A stretch of 41,673 nt of DNA from Pseudoneurospora amorphoporcata. Its lineage: Eukaryota; Ascomycota; Sordariomycetes; Sordariales; Sordariaceae. The position numbers were made by a program, and so were the translations under genes. The notes beneath the pieces were generated by a model. It worked only from the letters and a program-made list of their open reading frames with translations. It did not search any database and was not told the origin of the DNA. The stretch lies in NCBI GenBank assembly GCA_033297205.1, contig MU859308.1:1-41673 (forward strand), read 5' to 3'. Numbering within the stretch: the stretch's first letter is position 1; every line of letters begins with the position of its first letter. Positions 1 to 11,298 of this stretch are shown here, one piece after another.

Positions 1-102
1 TTATTTTATTTTATTTTATTTTTATTTTATTTTATTTTATTTTATTTTATTTTATTTTATTTTATTTTATTTTATTTTATTTTATTTTATTTTATATTTA
101 TA
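1..102. repeat. (TTTTA)n microsatellite
   Basis: An almost perfect array of the 5-base unit TTTTA, with one slipped unit near position 20 and decay after position 93. It begins at the window edge, so its full length is unknown. No coding function is suggested. Confidence 0.95.
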
Positions 103-134
103 GCCCAGCCCACCTTGGAGCTTTGCTTAGCTTA

Positions 135-234
135 CCAGACCGTTCATTGCAAGCCGACTGGAAGTTCCCGTCGACCAGACCGTTCGTTGCAAGCCGAGCC
201 GACTAGAAGCTCCCGTCCCGTCCCGCCGACCAGA
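135..234. repeat. Imperfect tandem duplication, unit about 40-50 bp
   Basis: Two adjacent copies of a unit beginning CCAGACCGTTC and containing TTGCAAGCCGA and AGAAG/GGAAG followed by CCCGTC, with the start of a third copy (CCAGAACG) after them. The second copy has small insertions (GAGCC, CCCGT). It looks like local slippage or duplication in intergenic DNA. Confidence 0.8.
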
Positions 235-3200
235 ACGTAAACGTCGGGACCGGGACCATTGACCATTGAATGAGTGAGGCCGCAGTTCAGTTGCTGTGCA
301 GGTACGTACTGTAAGGTACATATGTGCCTCTGGTCTAGAATAGATACCTAAAGTACCTAAAGTAAAGTAAGTAAAGTACCTAAAGTGATATTTATCCTGA
401 CTCCTGCCTGAGATGCGGCGATGCATAGGTAGACACCGTGACACTTATTTCTTCTAGAGTTCCGGTCCGTCCGTCCGTCCGTCCGAGTCCCTCGCTGTCT
501 AGGTAGGTAGCCTTCTCTATTTTACTATCTAGATAGCTGATGTAAGCCTTTGAAGTAATTATTACGAATTGAACCGTCGGAACTGATATGCCATCGTCAG
601 TCATTTATTTGTGGGCTGGGCTATACCTGAATGGTGCTGATGGGTCCGTCCCCATCCATCCATCCATCCATCCATCCATCCATCCATCCATCCATCCATC
701 CATCCATCCATCCATCCATAAAATGATGTTTATATGATACGATTAGTGTATTGAAAATTGAAAATTGTCGGTGTCGGAGTAGGAGTAGGAGTAGGAGCTC
801 GATTGTAAGGTAGGTAGGTAGTTAGTTGTAGGCGAGTGAGTGAGTGAGTGAGGAAGTGAGCACGAACCCTCACTGACTGACAGATATGCTTTGTGTAATA
901 TCTGTATAAGTCTGTCTCCGTGTCAAGGGTGAGAGAGAGTGTCTCCCGAAATGTGAAGGATATTGGATTAGCTAGTTGCCGAAAACCTGCTAAAATGATG
1001 TATGTTGTTGGCACACTGTTGTATGTGGCTGTTGGTGTGGAAGTGAGGGTAAACGGAGGTTTTGTTCTGCGTACGACCCAGTCGTGTTCAAGAACCACAG
1101 ATATTGGATATAAGCAGGCAAGGAGATACCTCCAAAGGCCACAAGACATCCATGTCCAATAAGCAAACGTTTGGGTTGGGTTCAGATTACTGATCACTCA
1201 TCAATAACCACCACCTCTTCTTTCCTATTCCGTGTTTTTTTTTTTTTTTTTTCCTTTTTTTCTTTTTTCCCCAGACGTGATCAGTAAATGGGCCATTCCA
1301 ATGAACATTCACCGGTGTGACATTCATTTCAACGACGATGCCGGTCTGGTTGCGCCTCTATAAAAGCGTATTCAAGCGAATCTTATCTTATTTCGTTGCC
1401 CCTGATTGGACTCGAGTCCTAGTCTAGGGAAGATGATGAGTCCTGCTTAATCAAGATTTACTTACCTACGGACGTTGAGTTTGCAGGCAGTACCGTGTTA
1501 GTAGTTGGGACAGACAGTGTTTGGCTGCTGCTGGATAGGTAAGGTCTGGTACTCCCTATTTGGAAATCGTAAACCCCAGAATTTGATGTATCATCAAACT
1601 ACCTAACATGTCGAATTCAGTAATCAGGTTGATTTGCCAATGACATACATACCCAACCGCAGTGAGATAGATGTGTAAGGTGTAAACAGAGCCATTCCGT
1701 ACACCAAGCAATGACCACGCGTTCAGCGTTCCGCAAAAAAAATGATGGGAAATCGAACCGGAAGAGAAAGCGAGAAAACAAAAAGAGGCTGAGTGGCGCA
1801 ACAACCGTCAACCGTGAGCCGTCGTCCAGAACTGCCATTCAGCGGCGCTCGCGTCTGTTCTGTGTGGTGTGTGTGTGCCGCGTGTGTGTGACCACCACAC
1901 CACAAGCCATCCAGCTATCGGAAAACCATCCGAACGCACAGCAAGTCACATCCTAATCCATCCATCCAACTGCAAAGAGACGATCTTGAGTGCCGTACGG
2001 TGTGGTGTGATGAATTTGTGTAAGTCCTGGCTTAATTACGTGGAGGGGATGCCAGTTGTTGTCGGTTGTGGATGAATGGCTTAAGGAAACCTCGTGTTGG
2101 TCTTGGCTAATACCTGAAAGAAAACGATTATGATCGGTGACATGAAACCGTTGATCTGAAAGGAGTCGCATTCGCCTGGCAGGGCGCGGGAGTGCGGAAG
2201 GATATGTACCAGTAATTAATCTCCTCGGATAGTCTGGATGCAGTTAGACAGGCCAAGCAAAAGCAAAGCAAGCAGGGTCTTGATGCCTCGTTTCTTTTTC
2301 CCCGGACTCGTGGTGACATTCAGGGGTAAAGGTTGCAAGGAACCAAAAGCCGAAAATCGAGACGTGACTGATTTTGGTAGCTACACTGTAGCGTGACCAG
2401 TTCAGCGTGTCCGGTTGATTGTAAGTTGCAGGAGTCTGTGATGTGTACTGTGACGGATGTACAAATAACGCATGATTGTCTTGTGTTTGAAAGTATGTAG
2501 ATACTGTAGACGCAGAGTAACTGGATTTCCACGTTGTCTGTGAACATGGTACAACCGAACAGTCGAGGAGAGTCCAGACCACTTTCCGTAAATGGCCATG
2601 TTTGTTGCAGATATTGATAAAAGCCGCCTCCGTACAGTATGTACCGTAGTATAGTGTAGTAAACGGCGGGGAATAAGCACCTGGACCTTACAATGGCATT
2701 ATAAACCCGGGATCTTGCGATGGGTTCTTTCTCGCCTCTTTCCAGCTCGGGATCCCTAAAGGTCCACGTTCCAAGTCAATGGAATCTGGTATGTATCCCG
2801 TTCGCTAGAGGGAGGGTTATGTACCTGGAGGGTTCCATCCAAAGCCCCTGGCTGATTCATCACCATAACAGCCCCCCTGCTATTAATACCCAGGTTGTCC
2901 TAGCTTTTACATGGCAGATGATGAACACACGTGGTGATAGCTTGGCTGGGTCGGGGGTTCCTAGGGTCGGGGATCTGGGAAACTTGGACGATGGATCTAG
3001 GGTTCCCATGAGTGGTTGGTTGTGATGAAGTGAGATGGATGTCAGGCTGATGGGTATGATGGGTATGATGGGTATGATTGGTAGTCGATGTATTGCATCG
3101 ATGGATGGACATGCTGTCGGGAAAAAGATGGCCATCACGAACTCCGAAAGTTCGATGTCCGGTAGCATCGCTGATGCTATTCTTGTGTCTGCATAAAGAG

Positions 3201-6200
3201 ATGGGCAAGAGGGGGTGTTTTGAGATGCTGAGCAGCCAGTGTTTGGCCTCATCTTGGAAACACGTGGAGTGAGCAGCCAGTGCTTATCAGTGCGACAGTG
3301 GGTTGGGTGACCGAGTACTGTGTTGCTTTGACACTTGTAAAACCAACGGCCTTTTGCCCAAAGAGAAGAGAAAAACTCGAGCTTCACGAATCCGCAATGG
3401 TTCCTGTTTGCGTTGCCCGTACTCGGACGCCGCACAAGGTGCAAAGGTGTGAAGTGGGCGAAATGAGTCTGGAAAAGGTGTGAACAAGCAATCAGGGGCT
3501 TCCCCGGACAGTGGAAATGAGCGAGGTGGGAATACCCGCCAAAAGTGGTGATGGTCGCCCGTCGGTCCCGTCGGTGCCGTCAAGGTGTCGAGGAGGAGAG
3601 GGAGGGAAATCCGCGCAGTACGGATGACCAGCTCCTGGGAAGGAAAAGCGGAGTTCAGTAATCTCGAAAGAATCCACTTTTCCTGGCCTCGAAACGTACC
3701 TCCGGGAGCGGGGTGCACGAACCATCTCATCGGGGGAGCTTGGACAGCTTGGACGATACCTTATCGATGTATCCCATGACTCGTGATGTACAATTGAAGA
3801 GCAGAACGTCTCGGGAAAAGAAAGTGTAGTAAGCAATGACTGCTATGAGTTGAAGACCGACAAGGTTCGGACATGGTGGTTCGGGCAATTGGAGGAGAAA
3901 AGGAAGGGAATGTAATGGCCTTTTGATCGGGCACTAGACGCCGATTTTCAACATTGACAACCGTCGACAATCGTTGCTTTGCCCGCAAACTGTCAGCCGC
4001 CAAGGGAGTAAAAGCAAAAGCAGTTACGCGATAGACACCGGCTCTCTTTTGATCCCTGTATCCATCTGCTCAGTGTTTGTAGTGTCGAGAGTGAGTTTGG
4101 AGACACGAATGTCATCACGGCCGTGTGTTGACAATGCCAACATGGCTCTTTAACTAGGGACAAGGCCGCGTCTGCCTGCCTGTTCTCTGACCAGCGGCGG
4201 CGTAGGGGGCAAAGTTCATGATAAACCCGGCGCATTTGCGTGAGAGACAAAAACCGGCGCCCCCCTTTTACCTCGAGCCATCTTCCATGTAGCCTCGCGG
4301 CAAACGGACCCCAACCCACAGCCCACAACCTATGACCCGGCGGGATTATGGTGTAGTGTAGACACTCTTGCGCGTGATCAGGAAATCGGAACTATCGTCG
4401 GGTCGTACAGTAGCTGAATAACTATCGTCGTCGTCTTCTGTCTCTTGCCAGTGCCATGGTTCGCGCTAAGGATTAATATGTAGCAGTGGAGTGAGATCGG
4501 CATGGTGAAAGCAAAAAGACCCCCGAAGCCATGAGGAGAAACGACGGGACTGGTGGTTTTTATAACTGGTGGAGCTGGCTCCCGAAAGATGTGGTCCCTG
4601 CGCTGCTCCTCGGTCGCTCACGTTTAGCGGCTCCTTCCATACATTGGCGGCTTTCCCCTCAGTGACAAGACTACCGCATCAGTACTAGCGTCATTTTGGC
4701 TAGCCAGCTCCTTCCCCCACTGCGTTCTGCGCACTGCGGCACCTTGCTGAATTACGTCCAATAAGAAGGTGCCTTTTACTCTCCGCTTTCCTACAAGTCC
4801 CAAACAGTGGTGTTTCATTCAGTTAATTAGCCTTGTGCATACGGCACTTTGAGCGTGCGAAGGAGGGCACTTTGGTCGGGTCGGGTACGTCAAGTACAGG
4901 TAAACAGACAGTGCCAGCAGGGGTACAGAGTGGATCTGCTGTTCACACCCGGGCGGAGCACCATTGGCTCAACAATCGCCTCTTGGCCTCTTCAAGCCTT
5001 CCGCAGTTCCAACCAAATGAGCCTTCCCAATTCTGTCGCTTTGCTCTGCCACTGACTGCCTCGTCTGTCTCGGCTTACATTCAGTGTTTCCCCTCTCCTC
5101 CATTTTCGCTGCATCATCTCACAATATTTGTCGTTGCTGTCTGTCCAGTTCTGCCGTGCCAACGAAACGAATTCATCAATCCATATTGCATCCACCTGCT
5201 TCGTCTGTACCCGCGCAGGGACTCCCAGACACAGGCACATCACTGCACGTCAACGGTCCAAAGGTACCTCTTGCATTCTGCAGTCTGCGACTTCAAAATC
5301 ATCCAAACCCGACAGCAAGAGTGTCATCCTTTGGCATCAATCAATCAGCGACCTAGCAATTCACCATCGCATCGAGTCGTCGGGTCTGCGCCTTTTTGAC
5401 CGGGTTGTCGGCGACAATAACACACATCTGGGGGCTCGTTCTCGCACGAACCTGGACGACTTCACACTGGCCGGGCAACCTGGAACACTCGGGATACAGT
5501 GACCCCAGCACCCAAAGGCCACCCCCCGTTTTTTTGTCTCGACCTGGGCCCCATCTCCTTGCCGCAAGATTAACAAAAGGTACTGCCTGCCTGCCTGCCT
5601 TCACCTTACCTTTAGCTTCCCTCCCGTCGTCAATCATTCCGACACCAACCAAACACCAACCCATCTCGCCCTTCAATCATTTTCGGGGCCTTTTTCTTTG
5701 TCGGCGACCCTTGTGAACCGTCGACCAACAACGCGCGTGTACACCAACCAACCGTCGAATTCGACGACTGCCAGCGAAAAGAGGCTGCCAACCAGAGAGG
5801 CGACGGGTAAACGATTCACGATTCGCGCCGCATCCACTCAAGACGTCACAACTAAACCCAACCACCCGTGGTCCCTGCTGTGTCGACCAGGAGAACTTCC
5901 CGTCAAGTCAAGTCGCCAAACTCAGCATCCCACATCGCCCCACCAATTGCGACCGTCGACCAAGTCATCTTGAACCCGCCTTGTTCTCGTCGCCCATTCT
6001 CGGTGATTCTCGCTACGAGCGATTGACGGGCGACGACGAAATCTGCGCCTGGTCGACAAAAGTCAAGGCCTAGGAAAGGTTGTTAGAGCGACGAAGCTCA
6101 ACTGCACATCACATCAATACTCGCCGGAAAAGCCTTCTTCATGGTCTTCTAGAATAAACCCGTGAACAGACGAGCATCCACTTATCCGCCAAGTCAAAAT

Positions 6201-6260
6201 TCTCCGCCATCTTCGACTGCCTCATCTAGCCACCGCAGCCGAAAGGGATTCATGATAAAG
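235..6260. other. Gene-poor intergenic region and probable long gna-3 leader
   Basis: No open frame here has a recognisable domain, sensible intron signals or consistent codon use. The longest frames (for example 2860-3444 on the minus strand) are rich in low-complexity residues and contain translated repeats. It holds the CATC repeat, a T18 run at 1235-1252 and small GGTA-type repeats. From about 5000 on, the plus strand becomes CT/CA-rich and contains many short upstream frames, as expected for the promoter and long 5' leader of the G-alpha gene that starts at 6261. Leader introns cannot be placed without transcripts. Confidence 0.6.
651..719. repeat. (CATC)n microsatellite
   Basis: About 17 tandem copies of the tetranucleotide CATC/CCAT. 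A weaker run of (TAGG/GAGT)n follows at about 775-850. Simple-sequence DNA of this sort is common between genes in Neurospora-type genomes. Confidence 0.95.
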
Positions 6261-7609
6261 ATGGGCGCGTGCATGAGCACGAATGATGAGGAGACGGAGC
6301 AGAAGAAGAGGAGTCAGAAAATCGATCGCGACCTAGAGGAGGATTCCAAGAAACTACGGAAAGAATGCAAGATTCTACTTCTCGGTGGGTATTCCTGTTG
6401 CCTTTCTTTCCCTTCCCTTTTCCGTTCGTACTAACACGCGTACAGGCTCCGGCGAGAGCGGTAAATCGACGATTGTGAAGCAGATGAAGATCATACATCT
6501 CAAGGGCTATTCGGACGAGGAGCTCACAAACTACCGACCAACAGTCTACAAGAACCTGTTGGAGTGCGCAAAGGCGGTTGTGAATGCTATGCACCAGTTC
6601 GATATTCAGCCGACAGATCCGTCGCTACGGCCCTGTGTCGAATTCTTGCAAGATTACAACATGGAGGGGTGCCCACCAGGGCAGCCCATCGATCCCAAAG
6701 TTGGCACAGCTATCCAGGCGCTATGGAACGATCCAGCAAAAGACCTACTCATGGAGAGGCAAACAGAATTCTACCTTATGGACTCTGCAGAATAGTGCGT
6801 GTCCATTCATTTCCCCCATCTGTTCACGTATGCTGACTTGCCACAGTTTCTTCACCGAGGTCATGAGGATTGTTGCCGAAGATTACCGACCGAATGAGAT
6901 GGATGTCCTTCGCGCCAGAACCAAGACGACGGGTATCTACGAAACGAGATTCAAGATGGGGCAGCTCAGTATCCAGTAAGTGCCTCATGAACATGTGTTA
7001 CACTCGGGTCCTCAGCTCACACAATGACCTAGCATGTTTGATGTGGGCGGGCAACGTAGTGAACGCAAGAAGTGGATTCATTGCTTCGAGAACGTCACAT
7101 CCATCATCTTCTGTGTTGCCTTGAGCGAGTACGACCAAGTGTTGCTCGAGGAGAGCAGTCAGGTATGCCTACCACGTCACTCCCGGTACAGAGATGGTGC
7201 TGACTTGTAACAGAACCGCATGATGGAAAGTCTGCTGCTGTTCGATTCGGTCGTCAACTCGCGGTGGTTTATGAGAACGAGCATCATCCTGTTTCTCAAC
7301 AAGGTCGACATCTTCAAGCAGAAGTTGGGGCGATCACCTCTAGGGAACTACTTTCCGGATTATTCCGGTGGAAACGACGTCAACAAGGCTGCCAAGTACC
7401 TGCTATGGCGGTTTAACCAGGTTAACAGGGCTCACCTTAACCTGTATCCTCAGTATGTCATTTGTATCTTGTCCTGGTTTATAGGCGGTTATGCTAACAT
7501 TCGTCACAGCTTGACACAAGCCACCGATACCTCCAACATCCGTCTCGTGTTTGCTGCCGTCAAGGAGACCATTCTCAACAATGCCCTCAAAGACTCTGGT
7601 ATCCTATGA
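6261..7609 (+). CDS. gna-3: Class III G-protein alpha subunit (GNA-3 type)
   Basis: GTP-binding alpha subunit of a heterotrimeric G protein at the inner face of the plasma membrane. In Neurospora this class supports adenylyl cyclase, cAMP levels, conidiation control and carbon sensing (family knowledge). Exons read from the sequence: 6261-6384, 6446-6794, 6847-6975, 7033-7162, 7214-7452, 7510-7609, giving 356 aa, the usual length. Visible motifs: N-terminal MGACMS (Gly2 myristoylation and Cys4 palmitoylation signals), P-loop GSGESGKST at 42-50, switch I arginine R182 in ARTKTTG, DVGGQ with catalytic Q208, NKVD at 273-276 and TQATD at 326-330. The C-terminus DSGIL lacks the cysteine four from the end, so it should not be a pertussis-toxin substrate. 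Start: ATG 6261 gives the acylation signal; an in-frame ATG at 6252 would add MIK and destroy it. Intron 7453-7509 is 57 nt with no in-frame stop. Confidence 0.97.
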
Positions 7610-9799
7610 TGAAAGACCTTTTTGCTCACGCATTTTCTGCCTTCCTCCATCTCTCTCTCTCTCGCACAAGCGTTCAGAATGTTACCAAGTTTCTCTTCCT
7701 GCATGACTCGGCGTTATAGGGGTGGTTGGCTGTCTGGCTGGCCGGTTAGCAAAAGCACAGCGGTGACAGGACAGAGGCGACGGTTGTTGTTTCCACCATA
7801 TCCAGGTTCACGCGCGTTTGGAACATTGCCAACCTGAGGTTCGCTTTGCTTCCAATCAGTTTCTGTTTTCATCAGAATTGCATTTATCTGAGCGACGGGC
7901 AGCGCGCGTTATTCACAACATCATGAACATTGTGATCATGATAGTGTGCAACACATCATATCTTATCGCGACCTTACCATACCACATGGAACTTATTGTA
8001 ATTTTGTTTACGCACCATTTGTTTTGCCCCGACGCAGAACAGCACTTTTCACGACGGCGACTGGATCGACTGAGCAGTCCTTGCTTTTTTGTACATTCCT
8101 TTTCAAACCGCATCGCAAGGAAAACGAAAACTGGAGAAGAGACATGTCAAAAGGTGTCGCTGTCGCTGTCACTGTCATGGAAGGAGCCTGGAGATAAAAA
8201 GGAAGAGATGTGAGATAGAAACCGCGTGGGAAGGAGTCCCGTGGTCTGTCACATCCCAGTGAGGTTTCGATCCGACATGACAATACGGTCAGTCCATACA
8301 TAGTCCGAGGCTCATCGAAACAGAAAGGGGAGATGGAAGAAGGAGAAGAAGAAGAAGAAGAAGAAGCCATGATGTTCACGAATTCGTTCCCTCCCCGGTT
8401 AGCGAGCGAGCCGCCGCCGTTTGAAGGCAGGCTTATTCTAGAGTCGGAGGAGATGAAAGCTGTTTAGCTGTCTAGACGTCTTCCTGGTCAGTCAGTCAGT
8501 CAGTCAGTCACACAGGATACTATCTGATGAAGTAGGATCGAACAAACAAGCAGGTGCTTATCCTACCTTACTAATGAGTTGATTAAGTGGATACCTAACG
8601 ACACGCTGGCAGGCAATTGGCATTGGGCAGAGGAAGACAACCTAAGGCAGAAGAGAGAGACAGACAGACAACTTAAAAGACAGTGATACGATACGATACT
8701 ATAGTGTGGTACGGAACAGATAATACATTTCTTGTGTACCTCGGCTGTGTACCTGCTTTGGTGCCAATGGTGATTGGTGACGACAATACCATGCTTTGTT
8801 GTTACTTGGGAAGGGTGGTAGTCGGTTTAAGTGCTTGTCCTCGATGAGGATTGAGGAAAGGGGTTGGTCACTAGTGCATGACTGAAAGGGAGGAAGACCT
8901 CTCGAGAAAGTTATAGGGAAGGAACTCAATAGGACTCTAACTATTTATAGGGGAGGTTTGTTACGTAAGGTATCTTCTCCGAAATTACAGTCTTTGTCTA
9001 TTACTTTCCACCGTTCACCGTTCCGTTCCACGGTCCGTCTACCACAGCTGGCTTGAAAGTTCACATAGAGGTACCTAGCGCTCGCTTCACGTTTTCTTCC
9101 TCGATATATTATATAGATAGAGGTGGCTAATATTTACTATATACATACATACATACATACATACATACATACCTATGTACATACATACATACATACCCAT
9201 CTGGTAAAATTAAGGCTGCCTAGTCACTTCTGCGCAAACTGAACGGAACAAACAGATGTGAGATGGTAGGGAGCAAAACTAGTTTGTAAATGACTGACTA
9301 ACTCAAACTGACTAAGGTATGGACGCACGAAGCTACCTGCGTCCTGCGACGGACATATCCCGCGTAATTTATTTACCTAGGATTGCTCCGAACTACCTCA
9401 GTGAGTTGGAGTGAGTGACATAAATGAGCGTGATAGGTTGGTTGGTTGCAAGTTATGGATGGAAATGGAATTCATTTGAGAATTGAGATTTTTTTGTCTA
9501 TTATCATGTCGAGTGGTGACAAGATACCTTGCGGTCTGTCGGTACTCACGTTCCATTATCGCAAAGAGGTGTTCGTAGTTCTATCGGCTATAGAACGTTC
9601 AATGTCGACGTTGAAGAGGGATGGATGCCAGCCAGTTATATTACGGTTCAAAACCCAAGAAGCTTGCGCATATATATCGCAGGTCGAACCGCAGTAGAAT
9701 AACAACGACAACAAACCCAAAAGCAAAAAGACACGCAAAGAATGAAAAAGAAAACGAAGCAAAAAGAGAAATCCTGAACCATCTCACTATCCCGAATTT
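7610..9799. other. Intergenic region with microsatellites
   Basis: No supportable gene. It holds the 3' flank of gna-3, a (GAA)n tract at about 8339-8367, a (GTCA)n tract at 8487-8510 and a (TACA)n tract at 9138-9197 with one interruption. The open frames present are short, overlap on both strands and show no domain. Confidence 0.7.
9138..9197. repeat. (ATAC)n microsatellite
   Basis: Tandem ATAC/CATA units with a single interruption (CCTATG) near 9172. Intergenic. Confidence 0.9.
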
Positions 9800-9886
9800 T
9801 GGACGAGCTGGGAATCGAACCCAGGACCTTTCGCATATCCGTGATGGTATGCTAAGCGAACGCTCTACCAACTGAGCCACACGCCC
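9800..9886 (-). tRNA. tRNA-Ala(AGC) with a 14-nt intron
   Basis: Read on the minus strand, the gene begins GGGCGTGTGGCTCAGTTGG, so the A box is inside it, and ends GGGTTCGAATCCCAGCTCGTCC plus discriminator A. The anticodon arm is TTCGC-TTAGCAT-GCGAA with anticodon AGC, and the acceptor stem contains the G3:U70 alanine identity pair. A 14-nt intron (TACCATCACGGATA) sits after position 37, the canonical place; removing it leaves 73 nt. CCA is not encoded. A T5 Pol III stop is at 9761-9765. There is one apparent U:U mismatch at pair 6-67. Its exons are identical to those of the neighbour at 9924-10016, but the intron is not. Confidence 0.95.
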
Positions 9887-9923
9887 TAGAAAGTGGAGGA
9901 GAAAAGATTGACGATCGAGAAAT

Positions 9924-10016
9924 TGGACGAGCTGGGAATCGAACCCAGGACCTTTCGCATGCGTCGTAGGAAAGAAACATGCTAAGCGAACGCTCTACCA
10001 ACTGAGCCACACGCCC
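9924..10016 (-). tRNA. tRNA-Ala(AGC) with a 20-nt intron
   Basis: Same mature 73-nt sequence as the tRNA-Ala 37 bp away (AGC anticodon, G3:U70, A and B boxes, discriminator A), but with a different 20-nt intron (TGTTTCTTTCCTACGACGCA) after position 37. A short T4 run on the minus strand at 9902-9905 can act as the Pol III stop. The two genes form a tandem pair on the same strand. Confidence 0.95.
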
Positions 10017-10383
10017 GTATTGATCTTGTTGGAAGTCGGCGCCGTTTGGAGGGGTTATGATGGCGGGTTGGGGAATGCACAACATGTGATGGCTGCGAAG
10101 GTGGGAGCCGGGAAGACGGCACGGGCGGACGACCTGGAGGACATTACGGGTAGACATGTTATGTTAGTGAGGGCCATGCCACCAACAACGGTCCAGTAAT
10201 GTAGTCGATGTGAAGTGGAAGTGGAAGGGAGGCATCCAAAGCCAAAGGGTAGAACTCATGCACATTGGCTCTCGGCCGAAGCATCTCGGAGTTGTTTACT
10301 TGGATGTTGGAAAACTTGGTCGGCTGAGGGAACGAAACAGCATCTGATGAGTCCCGAAGTGGAAGACGGTGGCGGGACGGAGA

Positions 10384-10600
10384 GGTATAAAAAGGCGAGA
10401 GGCAGGCATCCCCATCGAGTGTGTTCTGAAAAAGCATCATTAGCATCATTTCAACTGCTGAACATGGACTGTAGGCATGAAGAATATTCCTGCATTGCAT
10501 GTCAATCCAGATAATGTGTCCTCAACTCTTGTATCCAACGGTAATAAATAGAGGGCCTTACCCCTCCTTTCCTACCTTTCTTTTCTTCTTCTCTCAATCG
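10384..10600 (+). promoter_or_regulatory. Probable promoter and CT-rich start region of the secreted-protein gene
   Basis: A strong TATA-like motif TATAAAAAGG lies at about 10386. A second AT-rich motif (AATAAATAG) at about 10541 is followed by a pyrimidine-rich tract at 10560-10600, about 70-100 bp before ATG 10666. The second motif and the CT tract fit the usual layout of fungal promoters better. Inference only. Confidence 0.4.
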
Positions 10601-10665
10601 TATCAACCTCGCCTACCCTCGTGATACCCTGCACTCAGTAGATTTTGACACAACAAAGACTCAAA

Positions 10666-11298
10666 ATGTTGGCCAAGCAGATCCTCATCGCCGGAGCCTT
10701 CCTTGGCGCCCTCTCCACCGCTACTCCCACCAGCAACAGCGCCACCGATATTGACGTTCCCGAGGGACTCAAGATCATGGCGGTGACCGAGTCTGCCGGC
10801 GTGCAGTTGGTCTGGTGAGTCTAACTCGAAAGTGCTGAACCAACCATAAGGCTGTCGTCTCTAACAAGTGAACTCGCTAGGTACGGTGATGCCGACTCGG
10901 CCAGCACTGCCAACTCCACTAGCGACTTGGAGACGCCCTCGCTTTCTCGTCGTTGCGGTTCCAACATGCCCAAGTGCTACAGTAGCTACCAGGCGTATGC
11001 ATTGACGTGCGAGGCTTTGCTCAACGGCCTGCTTACCAGTGGCAGCCTCCTCCGGACCAGCCCTCGCTCTGTGTGCTCCACCATCGGTGGATACATGGGA
11101 AACCGGTGCTGCACCAGCTGGGCCGACAACTTGTTGAACGGTCACTACTATAATCTCCAGAATGGCGCGGAGGCAATCCTCAACAAATGCCGTACAAATG
11201 AGGGATGGGTGTCGGGCAAGTCTTATGACACGTTGCTCGGCAGCACCTGCACCACTCAGTGCCTGTCTAACCGGCCTAATAGCTGCAACAACGGCTAA
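10666..11298 (+). CDS. Small secreted cysteine-rich protein, kexin-processed
   Basis: Two exons, 10666-10814 and 10881-11298, with a 66-nt intron (GTGAGT..CTAG, branch site CTAAC near 10861), encode 188 aa. Residues 1-19 form a signal peptide (MLAKQILIAGAFLGALSTA), followed by a Ser/Thr-rich propeptide. A dibasic RR at 73-74 directly precedes the first cysteine, so Kex2-type cleavage would release a 114-residue mature domain holding all ten cysteines (75, 82, 93, 115, 126, 127, 153, 173, 177, 185), with a CCTSW motif in the centre. An even cysteine number fits a disulfide-stabilised extracellular protein. I do not recognise the family, and I would not call it an effector or toxin from sequence alone. 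Reading through the intron meets an immediate TGA, which supports splicing. Confidence 0.85.

Noticed and set aside
2860..3444. 194-codon minus-strand frame
   Set aside because: Contains translated simple repeat (PIIPIIPI) and no domain; overlaps several equal-sized frames.
4833..5399. 188-codon plus-strand frame upstream of gna-3
   Set aside because: Starts without ATG and lies in the CT/CA-rich leader; composition is that of leader DNA.
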